Shown here: in pieces, positions 21,835 through 32,619 of the stretch
Layout of the letters: each line of letters opens with the position of its first letter
Numbering within the stretch: the stretch's first letter is position 1
Assembly (NCBI RefSeq): GCF_003030465.1
Contig: NZ_CP028339.1
Span: forward strand, 1,798,001-1,862,000
Direction: 5' to 3'
Length of the DNA stretch: 64,000 nucleotides
From: Thauera aromatica K172
GTDB lineage: Bacteria > Pseudomonadota > Gammaproteobacteria > Burkholderiales > Rhodocyclaceae
Program-made: the position numbers and the translations under genes
Notes under the pieces: generated by a model
The model's input: the letters and a program-made list of their open reading frames with translations, nothing else
Databases searched by the model: none
Told to the model about the DNA's origin: nothing

Positions 21835-24051
21835 ATGCCGGCGCGCGTGCGCTTTGCCTTCGCGGTCATCGTGCTGTTCTTGCTGATGACCGGGCCGTTC
21901 CTGCTCACCGCCCTGATCATCTGGACGGAAACCCAGATCTCGGGACGCGCGCTGCTGGTGCAGGTGCTCAGTCCGCACCTGACGCTCGGTTTCGTGCTCA
22001 CCGCGCTCGGCTTCGCCGCCGGGGTGGGGGTGGTACGGATGCTGTTCCGGCAGTACGTCCAGGGCCTGCTGCGGATGGCCGAGCACCTCGGGCTGATGCT
22101 GGGGGCGAACAGGGGCTTCCGGGTCCAGCCCGAGGGGCCGCCCGAAGTCCAGGCCCTGGCCCAGGCGGCGAACGAGCTCGCAGGCCAGCGCGATGCGCTG
22201 ATGGTCGATGTCGAAGCGCAGATCGCGCGCGCCAAGGAGTCGCTCGAGCTGGAAAAAAACCGCCTCGCCGCGCTGATGTCCGAACTGACCCAGAGCGTGG
22301 TGGTGTGCAACCTCGACGGCCGGGTGCTGCTCTACAACCAGCGTGCGCGCACCCAGTTCCGGGCGCTGTCCGAAGCGCCAGGAGTGGCCGGCGGCGGCGA
22401 GCTGATCGGCCTCGGGCGTTCGATCTATGCGGTGTTCGAGCGCAACCTGATCGCCCATGCGCTCGACACGATTCAGGTGCAACTGCGCCGTGGCGATAGT
22501 GAAGTGCAGGCCAACTTCGTGACCACGACCCGCGCCGGCCAGCTGCTGCGGGTGCAGATGGCGCCGGTGCTGTCGGCCGCCGAGCCTGTGCCTGCGGCAC
22601 CCGGGCAGGGCAGCGAAGCGCGGCCGGAAGGGCCTGCGGACGTGGGGCGGATGCTGACCGGCTTCATCCTGATGCTGGACAACATCACCCGCAACTTCGA
22701 AGTCGAGTCGCGCCGCGACCGCATGCTGCACGAACTCACCGAAGGCAACCGGGCCTCGCTCGCCAATGTGCGGGCCGCGGTCGAGATGCTCGAGTACGGA
22801 GACCTCTCCGACGATCTGCGCGACCGCTTCCGCAAGGTGATCCGCGACGAGGTGCAGTCGATGAGCACGCGCCTGGACAGCACCGCAACCGAGTTCGCCG
22901 ATGCGCTCAAGGTGCGCTGGCCGCTCGAGGACATGCTCGGCGCCGACCTGATCGCTGCCGCCCAGCGCCGCATCGAACAGAGCATCGGCTTGCCGACCAA
23001 GCTCGAGGACATCGACGTGAGCCTGTGGGTGAAGGTCGACAGCTTCTCGCTGATCCAGGCCATCACCTACCTCGCCAGCCGCCTCTCCGATGAATTCGGC
23101 GTGCGCGAGGTGCGTTTCCGCCTGAGCGCCGCCGGCCGCCTCGCCCACCTCGACCTGATCTGGTCGGGGCAGGCGATGAGCACCGAGACGGTGATGGGCT
23201 GGGAGCTCGAGTCGATGCGCTTCGAGGGCGAGAGCAGCCCGCTGTCGGTACGCGACGTCATCGACCGCCATGACGGCGAGATGTGGCTCGAGCGCGAAAA
23301 GGTCCGCCATCGCGCCTTCTTCCGCATCCTGCTGCCGGCGGCGGCGCCCCGTGAGGTGCTCGAGTCCGGCATCCATCTGCGCGGCGAGGGCAGGCCGGAA
23401 TACTACGATTTCGACCTCTTCGCCTGGTCGGAAAAATCCCACGAACTCGAAGAGCGGCGCCTCACCGAGCTGACCTTCACCGTGTTCGATACCGAAACCA
23501 CCGGGCTCAATCCCTCGCAGGGCGACGAGATCATCCAGATCGGCGCCACCCGCATCGTCAATGGCAAACTGCTGCGCAGCGAGTCCTTCGAGCAACTGGT
23601 GGACCCGCAGCGGGCGCTGAGTGCCGAGTCGGCCAAGGTGCACGGCATCAGCGCCGAGATGCTGCATGGCCAGCCCACGATCGACAAGGTGCTGCCCGCG
23701 TTCCACGCCTTTGCCGCGGATACCGTGCTGATCGCCCACAACGCCGCCTTCGACATGCGCTTCCTGCAGCTCAAGGAAGCCCAGACCGGGCTGCGCTTCG
23801 ATCAGCCGGTGCTCGACACCCTGCTGCTGTCGGCGGTGGTCCACCCGCAGCAGGCGTCGCACCGCCTCGAGACCATCGCCGAACGGCTCGGCCTGACCAT
23901 CGTCGGCCGCCATACCGCGCTGGGCGACGCGATCGTCACCGCCGAAGTGTTCCTGAAGCTGGTTCCGCTGCTCGCCGAGATGGGCATCCACACCTTGCGC
24001 GACGCGCGCAAGGCGGCGGAAAAATCGTATTACGCGCGGATCCGCTACTGA
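21835..24051 (+). CDS. Membrane kinase-like protein fused to DEDDh 3'-5' exonuclease
   Basis: 738 residues. Two membrane helices (about 7-33 and 45-70) are followed by a HAMP-like/coiled segment (about 75-145), a PAS-like domain (about 145-275) and a dimerisation-like helix with His299 in MLHELTEGNR. The following part (about 380-510) sits where a HATPase would be but lacks the N-box Asn and the DxGxG loop, so ATP binding is unlikely. The C-terminus (about 545-738) is a DnaQ-like exonuclease with Asp552/Glu554 (FDTETTGL), Asp640 (HNAAFDMRF), His693 and Asp698 (HTALGD), a complete DEDDh set. It thus appears to be an active nuclease on a degenerate sensor scaffold in the inner membrane. It starts three bases after the receiver gene and is 34 bp before a symporter gene. 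Substrate and role are unknown. Confidence 0.87.
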   Translation: MPARVRFAFAVIVLFLLMTGPFLLTALIIWTETQISGRALLVQVLSPHLTLGFVLTALGFAAGVGVVRMLFRQYVQGLLRMAEHLGLMLGANRGFRVQPEGPPEVQALAQAANELAGQRDALMVDVEAQIARAKESLELEKNRLAALMSELTQSVVVCNLDGRVLLYNQRARTQFRALSEAPGVAGGGELIGLGRSIYAVFERNLIAHALDTIQVQLRRGDSEVQANFVTTTRAGQLLRVQMAPVLSAAEPVPAAPGQGSEARPEGPADVGRMLTGFILMLDNITRNFEVESRRDRMLHELTEGNRASLANVRAAVEMLEYGDLSDDLRDRFRKVIRDEVQSMSTRLDSTATEFADALKVRWPLEDMLGADLIAAAQRRIEQSIGLPTKLEDIDVSLWVKVDSFSLIQAITYLASRLSDEFGVREVRFRLSAAGRLAHLDLIWSGQAMSTETVMGWELESMRFEGESSPLSVRDVIDRHDGEMWLEREKVRHRAFFRILLPAAAPREVLESGIHLRGEGRPEYYDFDLFAWSEKSHELEERRLTELTFTVFDTETTGLNPSQGDEIIQIGATRIVNGKLLRSESFEQLVDPQRALSAESAKVHGISAEMLHGQPTIDKVLPAFHAFAADTVLIAHNAAFDMRFLQLKEAQTGLRFDQPVLDTLLLSAVVHPQQASHRLETIAERLGLTIVGRHTALGDAIVTAEVFLKLVPLLAEMGIHTLRDARKAAEKSYYARIRY

Positions 24052-24085
24052 TGGCGGACGTCTGTTCCAGCCTGGCAGTGCAGCC

Positions 24086-26131
24086 GTGACGCGCAGCCGC
24101 GCCTTTGCCCACCGCCTGCGGCGCTACTACGGCTGGTATACGGTCGTATTCGTGCTGTTCGTGCTGCTGCTGGCGCTGGGCGAACAGCTCGGGCTGTCGC
24201 AGCCGGTGATCGGCCACGTCTTCCTGTTCGTCACCATCGCGATCTATGCCGCGATCGGCGTCATGAGCCGCACCACCGACGTATCCGAGTATTACGTTGC
24301 CGGCCGCCGGGTGCCGGCGATGTTCAACGGCATGGCCACCGCCGCCGACTGGATGAGTGCGGCGTCCTTCATCGGTCTGGCTGGAACGCTTTATTTCTCC
24401 GGTTTCGAAGGGCTCGCCTTCGTCACCGGGTGGACCGGCGGTTTCGTGCTGGTGGCCTTGCTGCTCGCCCCCTATCTGCGCAAATTCGGCCAATACACGA
24501 TTCCGGACTTCCTCGGTGCACGCTATCAGGGCAGCGTGGCGCGCCTGGTCGGGCTGGCTGCGGCCGTGCTGGCGAGCTTCGTCTATCTGGTGGCACAGAT
24601 CTACGGTGTCGGCCTGATCACCAGCCGCTTCGTCAGTGTCGAGTTCGAGATCGGGCTGTTCATCGGGCTCGCCGGCATTCTGGTGTGCTCCTTCCTCGGT
24701 GGGATGCGGGCGGTGACCTGGACCCAGGTGGCGCAGTACGTGATCCTGATCATCGCCTACCTGGTACCGGTGGTGATCCTGTCCTACAAGCTGACGGGCA
24801 TCCCGCTGCCCCAGGCTGCCTACGGCAGCGTGCTGCAGAAAATCACCGTCCGCGAAGACGCTCTGTTCGATGCGCCTTCCGAGGCCGAAGTGCGCACCCT
24901 GTACGCCGCCCGTGCGCGGGATTACCAGGCCAAGATCGGCGGCCTGCCGGATTCGCTGGAAACCGAGCGTCGTGCGCTGATCGAGCGTCTGAACGAGCTG
25001 CGTCTGGGAAACGCCTCGGCACGCGAGATCGCCCTCACCGAGCGGGCCCTGCGCGATCTGCCGCGCACGCCGGCCGAGGCCGAGCAGATGTGGGCCCGGG
25101 CGCGCGCGGAGGCGCTCGAGCGCTCGCGTCCGCCTCCGCGCCATGCCCAGGCGCACCCGGGGGCGAATGCCGCCGAATCGGCCGTCGCGCGCAACAACTT
25201 CCTCGCCCTGATGTTCGTGCTGATGGTCGGCACCGCGGCCCTGCCGCACATCCTGATGCGCTACTACACGACTCCCGGCGTGGTCGAGGCGCGGCGCTCG
25301 GTGGCCTGGTCGCTGTTGTTCATCTTCCTGCTCTATGTGACGGCGCCGGCCTACGCGGTATTCGCGAAGTGGGAGGTGTATCACAACCTGGTCGGCTCGA
25401 GCATCAGCATCCTGCCCGAATGGGTGAGCTCGTGGGGCAAGGTCGGCCTGGTGAAGATCGAGGACCTCAACCTCGACGGCATCCTGCAGCTGGCCGAGTT
25501 GCGCATGGACACTGATGTGATCGTGCTCGCCACCCCGGAAATCGCCGGCCTGCCTTACGTCGTGTCCGGCCTGGTGGCGGCGGGAGGGCTGGCGGCGGCG
25601 CTGTCGACCGCCGACGGCCTGCTGCTGACGATCTCGAACGCTCTGTCGCACGATCTGTACTACAAGGTCGTCAACCCGCAGGCCTCCACCCACCGCCGGC
25701 TGGTCATTTCCAAGTCGCAACTGCTGGTGGTCGCAGTGGTGGCGGCCTGGGTGGCGTCGATGCGCCCGGACAACATCCTGTTCATGGTCGGGTTGGCATT
25801 CTCGATCGGTGCGTCGGCGTTTTTTCCGGCGCTGGTTCTGGGCATCTTCTGGAAACGGGCGAACCGCCCCGGAGCCGTCGCCGGCATGCTCGCCGGCCTG
25901 GCGCTGACGCTGATCTACGTGGTGCAGACGCATCCGTTTTTCGGCGGTTCGATGGCCCATGCCTGGTTCGACATCAATCCGATTTCGGCCGGCGTGTTCG
26001 GCGTGCCGCTGGGGTTCGTGACCATCGTCGTCGTCAGCCTGCTGACCGCGCCGCCGCCGCGGGAGATCCAGGATCTGGTCGATTACGTGCGCTATCCGGA
26101 ACTGCGGCTGTACCCGGAGCGGGAGGAGTAA
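24086..26131 (+). CDS. Sodium:solute symporter, VC_2705-type (possible acetate/monocarboxylate carrier)
   Basis: 681 residues from a GTG start at 24086. About 13 membrane helices with typical SSS motifs (GRRVPAMFNGMATAADWMSAASFIG; GLAAALSTADGLLLTISNALSHDLY, each shown in part). It carries a long soluble insert (about residues 255-370) rich in charged helix-forming residues between membrane segments, a feature of the VC_2705 subfamily and unlike the shorter ActP. Related symporters move acetate or other short acids with Na+. It is the last gene of the plus-strand cluster behind acsA and the symporter-kinase, which supports an acetate role (inference). It meets the minus-strand CBS gene after 78 bp. 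Confidence 0.86.
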   Translation: MTRSRAFAHRLRRYYGWYTVVFVLFVLLLALGEQLGLSQPVIGHVFLFVTIAIYAAIGVMSRTTDVSEYYVAGRRVPAMFNGMATAADWMSAASFIGLAGTLYFSGFEGLAFVTGWTGGFVLVALLLAPYLRKFGQYTIPDFLGARYQGSVARLVGLAAAVLASFVYLVAQIYGVGLITSRFVSVEFEIGLFIGLAGILVCSFLGGMRAVTWTQVAQYVILIIAYLVPVVILSYKLTGIPLPQAAYGSVLQKITVREDALFDAPSEAEVRTLYAARARDYQAKIGGLPDSLETERRALIERLNELRLGNASAREIALTERALRDLPRTPAEAEQMWARARAEALERSRPPPRHAQAHPGANAAESAVARNNFLALMFVLMVGTAALPHILMRYYTTPGVVEARRSVAWSLLFIFLLYVTAPAYAVFAKWEVYHNLVGSSISILPEWVSSWGKVGLVKIEDLNLDGILQLAELRMDTDVIVLATPEIAGLPYVVSGLVAAGGLAAALSTADGLLLTISNALSHDLYYKVVNPQASTHRRLVISKSQLLVVAVVAAWVASMRPDNILFMVGLAFSIGASAFFPALVLGIFWKRANRPGAVAGMLAGLALTLIYVVQTHPFFGGSMAHAWFDINPISAGVFGVPLGFVTIVVVSLLTAPPPREIQDLVDYVRYPELRLYPEREE

Positions 26132-26209
26132 GCGCTGGCGCGCTCCCTCCGCCGACATTCGGACGTATGGCGCCGGGGCGCCAGCCGGCCTGCCCAGGCC
26201 GTTGCCGCT

Positions 26210-26632
26210 TCAGCAGATACGTTCCCAGAGATTTTGTTCGTCTTCGAAGCGGTCCAGCTCCAGGCCCTTGAAGTCGCTGCGCGAGACGATGCCGACGACC
26301 TTGCCTTCCACCACCACCGGCAGGTGACGGTACCCGCCATCGCACATCATGTGCAGGGCTTCGATCGCCGTGCGCTCGGGGGCGATGGTGTCGGGGTCCG
26401 GTGTCATCGCTTCTGCCAGCCTGGCGCTGGCCGGGTCGCCGCCGCGGGCGATGATCTGCACCGCGTCGCGGCCGGTGAATACCCCTTTCAGGTGGGCGTG
26501 GGCATCGGTAACCAGCACTGCGCCGACGTTGCGTTCGCACATTTTCCGACATGCGGTCTGCACCGTATCTGCAGGGCGCAACATCAACGGATTCTGGTCC
26601 TTGACGATGAATGAAACGTTGCGATTGCTCAT
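26210..26632 (-). CDS. CBS-domain pair protein
   Basis: 140 residues from the ATG at 26632, with GGGAG upstream. Two CBS motifs: about residues 9-65 (NPLMLRPADTVQTACRKM ... GVFTGRDAV) and about 72-128 (TIAPERTAIEALHMM ... GIVSRSDFKG). CBS pairs bind adenosine nucleotides and serve as energy or ligand sensors; free-standing pairs usually act on partners. It lacks any catalytic domain. It is convergent with the VC_2705-type symporter. In related clusters a CBS-nucleotidyltransferase (DUF294) accompanies this symporter, so this smaller protein may be a functional counterpart, which is only an inference. Confidence 0.88.
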   Translation of the reverse strand: MSNRNVSFIVKDQNPLMLRPADTVQTACRKMCERNVGAVLVTDAHAHLKGVFTGRDAVQIIARGGDPASARLAEAMTPDPDTIAPERTAIEALHMMCDGGYRHLPVVVEGKVVGIVSRSDFKGLELDRFEDEQNLWERIC

Positions 26633-26758
26633 GGCGTGCTCCCGATCGATAGCCTGCCTCCCTGCTTTCAGCCTATGCCGAAAGCGCGCCGGCGATATTG
26701 ACATTCGTTAACATCGCCGCACTCTGTGTCGTGTGTCCGGCGCGCTTCGGTCGCGGCT

Positions 26759-26786
26759 CTTGAAGCGCGCCGAACGCGCCCCACAT
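26759..26786 (+). promoter_or_regulatory. Sigma-32 (heat-shock) promoter of clpB
   Basis: -35 element CTTGAAG (26759-26765) and -10 element CCCCACAT (26779-26786) with a 13-base spacer, matching the sigma-32 consensus CTTGAAA-N11-16-CCCCATNT. It ends 35 bp before the clpB start codon. Confidence 0.85.
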
Positions 26787-26821
26787 AACGAGTCAGTCAA
26801 ACGTTCCTGAGGACGCCCTCC

Positions 26822-29404
<2,583 letters not shown>

Positions 29405-29646
29405 GCATTTTGCCTGAGCGCTTCGCCGTGGCGTTTGCGGGCGGGAGAAGGCGCGAACGGCTGCAGCACGCCGCTGATGCGCTTGCCGGGACGCCGGGAC
29501 AGGGGCAGAAAATCCGGCAGATGCGCTAAACTGCCGCCTTTGTGCGCGTCCTTGCGCCATGCCGGGCGCGCCCGATTGCGGCTGCATCCGGCTGGCTGTG
29601 CCCGCACGCATCTTCCCCCTTCCTTGCCCCTTCTACGGAAATCGAG

Positions 29647-31545
29647 ATGTTCGAGGCCATTCGCAACAACAAGCGGGTTGCCCAGTTGATTCTGGCGATC
29701 CTCATCGTTCCCTTTGCCTTCTTCGGCATGGATGCCTATTTCAGCGACTCGCCCACCGGCAGCGAGGTCGCCACCGTGGGCGGAACCGCGATCAGCGCCT
29801 ACGAGTTCGACCAGGCCCTGCGCGAGCAGCAGGATCGTCTGCGCGCCAATGCCGGCGGCCAGCTCGATCGCGCGCTGCTGGAGTCGGCCGAGCTGCGCCG
29901 GGCGGTGCTCGACAATCTGGTCAACCAGCGCGTGCTCGCCTTGTACGCGGCGGAAAACCGCTTTGTGGTCACGCCGCAGCAGCTGCAGGAGACCATCACC
30001 GCGGTGCCGGCGTTCCAGGAGGAGGGGCGCTTTTCGCTGCAGCGCTACGAGGCGGTGGTGCGCGCCCAGGGCATGACGCCGGCGAGCTTCGAGGCCCGCC
30101 TCGCCCAGGACGTGCGCGTGCAGCAGATCGTGACCGCGCTCGGTGATGCCGGCCTGGTGCCGAAGGCTTCGGCGCAACGTTTCATGAATGCTCAGCTCGA
30201 GGAGCGCAAGGTCCGCGAACTGCGCTTCCCGGTCGCGCGCCTGGCCGCCGATATCGCCGTTGCGGACGAGGAGGTCACCGCCTTCTACGAAGCGAATCCG
30301 GCGCGCTTCGAGCGTCCTGCGCGGCTGCAGGCCGAATACCTGGTGTTCGACCGGGCTGCGGTGGAGCGTCGGGTCGAGGTCGGCGAGGATGCGGTCCGCG
30401 CTTTCTACGAAGGCAATCCGGAGCGTTTCGGCGTTGCCGAAGAGCGTCAGGCCCGCCACATCCTGCTCGCGCTCGAAAGCGGGGCCGACGAGGCGACGGT
30501 GGAAAAGGTCATGGGCGAGGCGCGCGCGCTCGTCGATACGCTGCGCAGCGACCCATCCCGCTTTGCCGACATCGCCCGTGACAAGTCGCAGGACCCGGGT
30601 TCGGCCGGGCGTGGCGGTGACCTCGGCTTCTTCGGCCGCGGGATGATGGTGGGCGCGTTCGAGGATGCGGTGTTCGCTCAGGAAAAGGGCCGGATCGGCG
30701 ATCCGGTGCGCAGTGAGTTCGGCGTCCATATCATCCAGGTCACCGACATCAAGCCGGCCGCGGTGAAGCCCTTCGACGAGGTTCGCGAGGAGATCCGCGC
30801 CGAGCTGCGAGCGCAGGAAGCCGGCCGCCGCTTCGCCGAGCTGGCCGAGCAGTTCGCCAATACGGTGTACGAGCAGCCCGACAGCCTGGCGCCGGCGGCG
30901 GAGGCGCTCGGCCTGGAAGTTCGAAGCAGCGACTGGATCTCGCGCAGCGGAGGCAGTGAGCCGTTCGCCAACGAGCGCCTGCTCGAAGCCGTGTTCTCCG
31001 ACGATGCGGTGAAAAACGGACGCAACACCGAGGCCATCGAGGTCGGAAACGGGACCTTGGTGTCGGCCCGGGTCAAGGTCTTCGAAGCGGCCCAGCGCCT
31101 CCCGCTCGATGAGGTGCGCGCGCGCATCGTCGACGAGCTGCGCCGTGAGCGCGGCCAGCGCCTGGCCGCCGAGCAGGGCGCGCAGACGCTCGCCCGGCTG
31201 CAGCAGGGCGAGCCAGCGACGGCCGCCTGGAGCGAGGAGCGGAGCTTGCAGCGCGGCGCTCCGGGCTTGCCGGCGGCGGCCATGCAGGCGGTGTTCTCCG
31301 CGCCGTCGACGGCGCTGCCCGCCCATGTCGGCGTCAGCCTGGCCGAAGGAGACTACGTCATCTACCGCATCGAGGCGGTCGAGCGTCCGCAGATCGCGGC
31401 GGACGATCCGCGCATCGGCGCGGTCGCCGCGCAGTACGGACAACTGCTCGCGGCGCGCGATTTCGGTGCTTTCCTGGCCTCGCTGCGCCAGCGCTACGAG
31501 GTCGAGATCAAGCCCGCGGCGCTTCAGCCCCAGCAGTCCCAGTAA
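29647..31545 (+). CDS. ppiD: Periplasmic peptidyl-prolyl isomerase PpiD
   Basis: 632 residues from the ATG at 29647 (MFEAIRNNKRVAQLILAILI), the conserved PpiD start; a longer frame from 29542 is rejected. One N-terminal membrane anchor (about 12-30) is followed by a SurA-N-like chaperone region (about 35-230), a parvulin domain (about 265-365, with ARHILL and GGDLGFFGRGMMVGAFEDAVF) and a second chaperone region. PpiD is tethered to the inner membrane near the Sec translocon and helps outer membrane proteins fold. Position after clpB suggests a stress context, though the 242-bp gap makes a separate promoter likely. A long hairpin follows, shared with convergent fabI. Confidence 0.9.
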   Translation: MFEAIRNNKRVAQLILAILIVPFAFFGMDAYFSDSPTGSEVATVGGTAISAYEFDQALREQQDRLRANAGGQLDRALLESAELRRAVLDNLVNQRVLALYAAENRFVVTPQQLQETITAVPAFQEEGRFSLQRYEAVVRAQGMTPASFEARLAQDVRVQQIVTALGDAGLVPKASAQRFMNAQLEERKVRELRFPVARLAADIAVADEEVTAFYEANPARFERPARLQAEYLVFDRAAVERRVEVGEDAVRAFYEGNPERFGVAEERQARHILLALESGADEATVEKVMGEARALVDTLRSDPSRFADIARDKSQDPGSAGRGGDLGFFGRGMMVGAFEDAVFAQEKGRIGDPVRSEFGVHIIQVTDIKPAAVKPFDEVREEIRAELRAQEAGRRFAELAEQFANTVYEQPDSLAPAAEALGLEVRSSDWISRSGGSEPFANERLLEAVFSDDAVKNGRNTEAIEVGNGTLVSARVKVFEAAQRLPLDEVRARIVDELRRERGQRLAAEQGAQTLARLQQGEPATAAWSEERSLQRGAPGLPAAAMQAVFSAPSTALPAHVGVSLAEGDYVIYRIEAVERPQIAADDPRIGAVAAQYGQLLAARDFGAFLASLRQRYEVEIKPAALQPQQSQ

Positions 31546-31628
31546 CGCCGCTCCTGGCGCTGCGGGCGCGGCCCGGCATGCGCCGGGAGCCGTGCGGCGC
31601 GTGCCCGCAGCACGGCGCGTGCGTGCAA

Positions 31629-31663
31629 AACGGGGGCGGTCAGTTGTCCTGACCGCCCCCGTT
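31629..31663. terminator. Bidirectional terminator between ppiD and fabI
   Basis: Perfect 15-bp stem AACGGGGGCGGTCAG/CTGACCGCCCCCGTT with a five-base loop. A T-run (GATTTTTG) follows a few bases after on the plus strand and an A-run is close on the other side. It lies between the convergent stops. Confidence 0.82.
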
Positions 31664-31696
31664 CCGATTTTTGCTGCGGGTTTTCTGTGGCAGAGA

Positions 31697-32494
31697 CTAC
31701 TGCGGCAGAGGCGCGGCGTTGCCCAGCGCGGTGGTGTTGAAGCCGCCGTCGACGTACATCACCTCGCCGGTGATGCCGCTGGCGAGATCCGAGCACAGGA
31801 ACGCGGCGGCGTTGCCGACTTCCTCGATCGTCACGTTGCGGCGCAGCGGCGCGTTGTGCTCGTTGAACGACAGCAGCTTGCCGAAGCTGCCGATCCCGGA
31901 GGCCGCCAGGGTCTTGATCGGGCCGGCGGAGATGGCGTTGGCGCGGGTGCCTTCGGGGCCGAGGGTGACGGCAAGGTAGCGCACCGAGGCTTCCAGGCTG
32001 GCTTTGGCCAGACCCATGATGTTGTAGTTGGGCATGGTGCGTACCGCGCCCAGGTAGGACAAGGTCAGGAGCGCGCCGTTGCGGCCTTTCATCAGCGGGC
32101 GGGCGGCCTTGGCCAGCGCCGGGAAGCTGTAGGTGCTCACTTCCTGCGAGATGCGGAAGGCTTCGCGGGTCAGGCCGTCGAGGAAATCGCCTTCGAGGGC
32201 TTCGCTGGGAGCAAAGGCGATCGAATGAACCAGGCCGTCGAGCCCGTCCCAGTGCCGGCCGAGCTGTTCGAACAATTCGTTGAGTTGGGCATCGTCCTGG
32301 ACGTCGAGGGGGAAGATCAGCTCGCTGCCGAATTCGCTCGCCATTTTGGCGACGCGGTCCCTGAAACGCTCGTTCTGGTAGGTGAAAGCGAGCTCCGCGC
32401 CTTCGCGGTGCATGGCCTTGGCGATGCCGAACGCAATCGAACGGTTGCTCAGCAGCCCGGTGATGAGGATTCGTTTGCCGGCGAGAAAGCCCAT
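31697..32494 (-). CDS. fabI: Enoyl-[acyl-carrier-protein] reductase (NADH) FabI
   Basis: 265 residues from the ATG at 32494 ([20 protein letters not shown]), preceded by GGAGT. It is a short-chain dehydrogenase-type reductase: the N-terminal [16 protein letters not shown] nucleotide loop and the catalytic Tyr and Lys in YNIMGLAK (Tyr-x6-Lys) are present. The enzyme does the last reduction in each round of fatty acid elongation. The same protein type is the known target of triclosan. It is transcribed towards ppiD and away from the ABC transporter genes, whose start lies 125 bp away. Confidence 0.96.
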   Translation of the reverse strand: MGFLAGKRILITGLLSNRSIAFGIAKAMHREGAELAFTYQNERFRDRVAKMASEFGSELIFPLDVQDDAQLNELFEQLGRHWDGLDGLVHSIAFAPSEALEGDFLDGLTREAFRISQEVSTYSFPALAKAARPLMKGRNGALLTLSYLGAVRTMPNYNIMGLAKASLEASVRYLAVTLGPEGTRANAISAGPIKTLAASGIGSFGKLLSFNEHNAPLRRNVTIEEVGNAAAFLCSDLASGITGEVMYVDGGFNTTALGNAAPLPQ

Positions 32495-32619
32495 GGGTGA
32501 GACTCCGAATGACAAGGAGCGGATTATAGCCAAATCCCTGCCCACGGCATGTCCTTCCGATCGCACCGCCGTGCGAAACCTGCCAGAATCCGCTCTGTCC
32601 TTGATTTTGCCACTTGCAC

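Noticed and set aside
24086-26131. Annotation as the classical acetate permease ActP
   Set aside because: The long charged insert and size (681 residues) fit the VC_2705 subfamily better; the true substrate is not proven.
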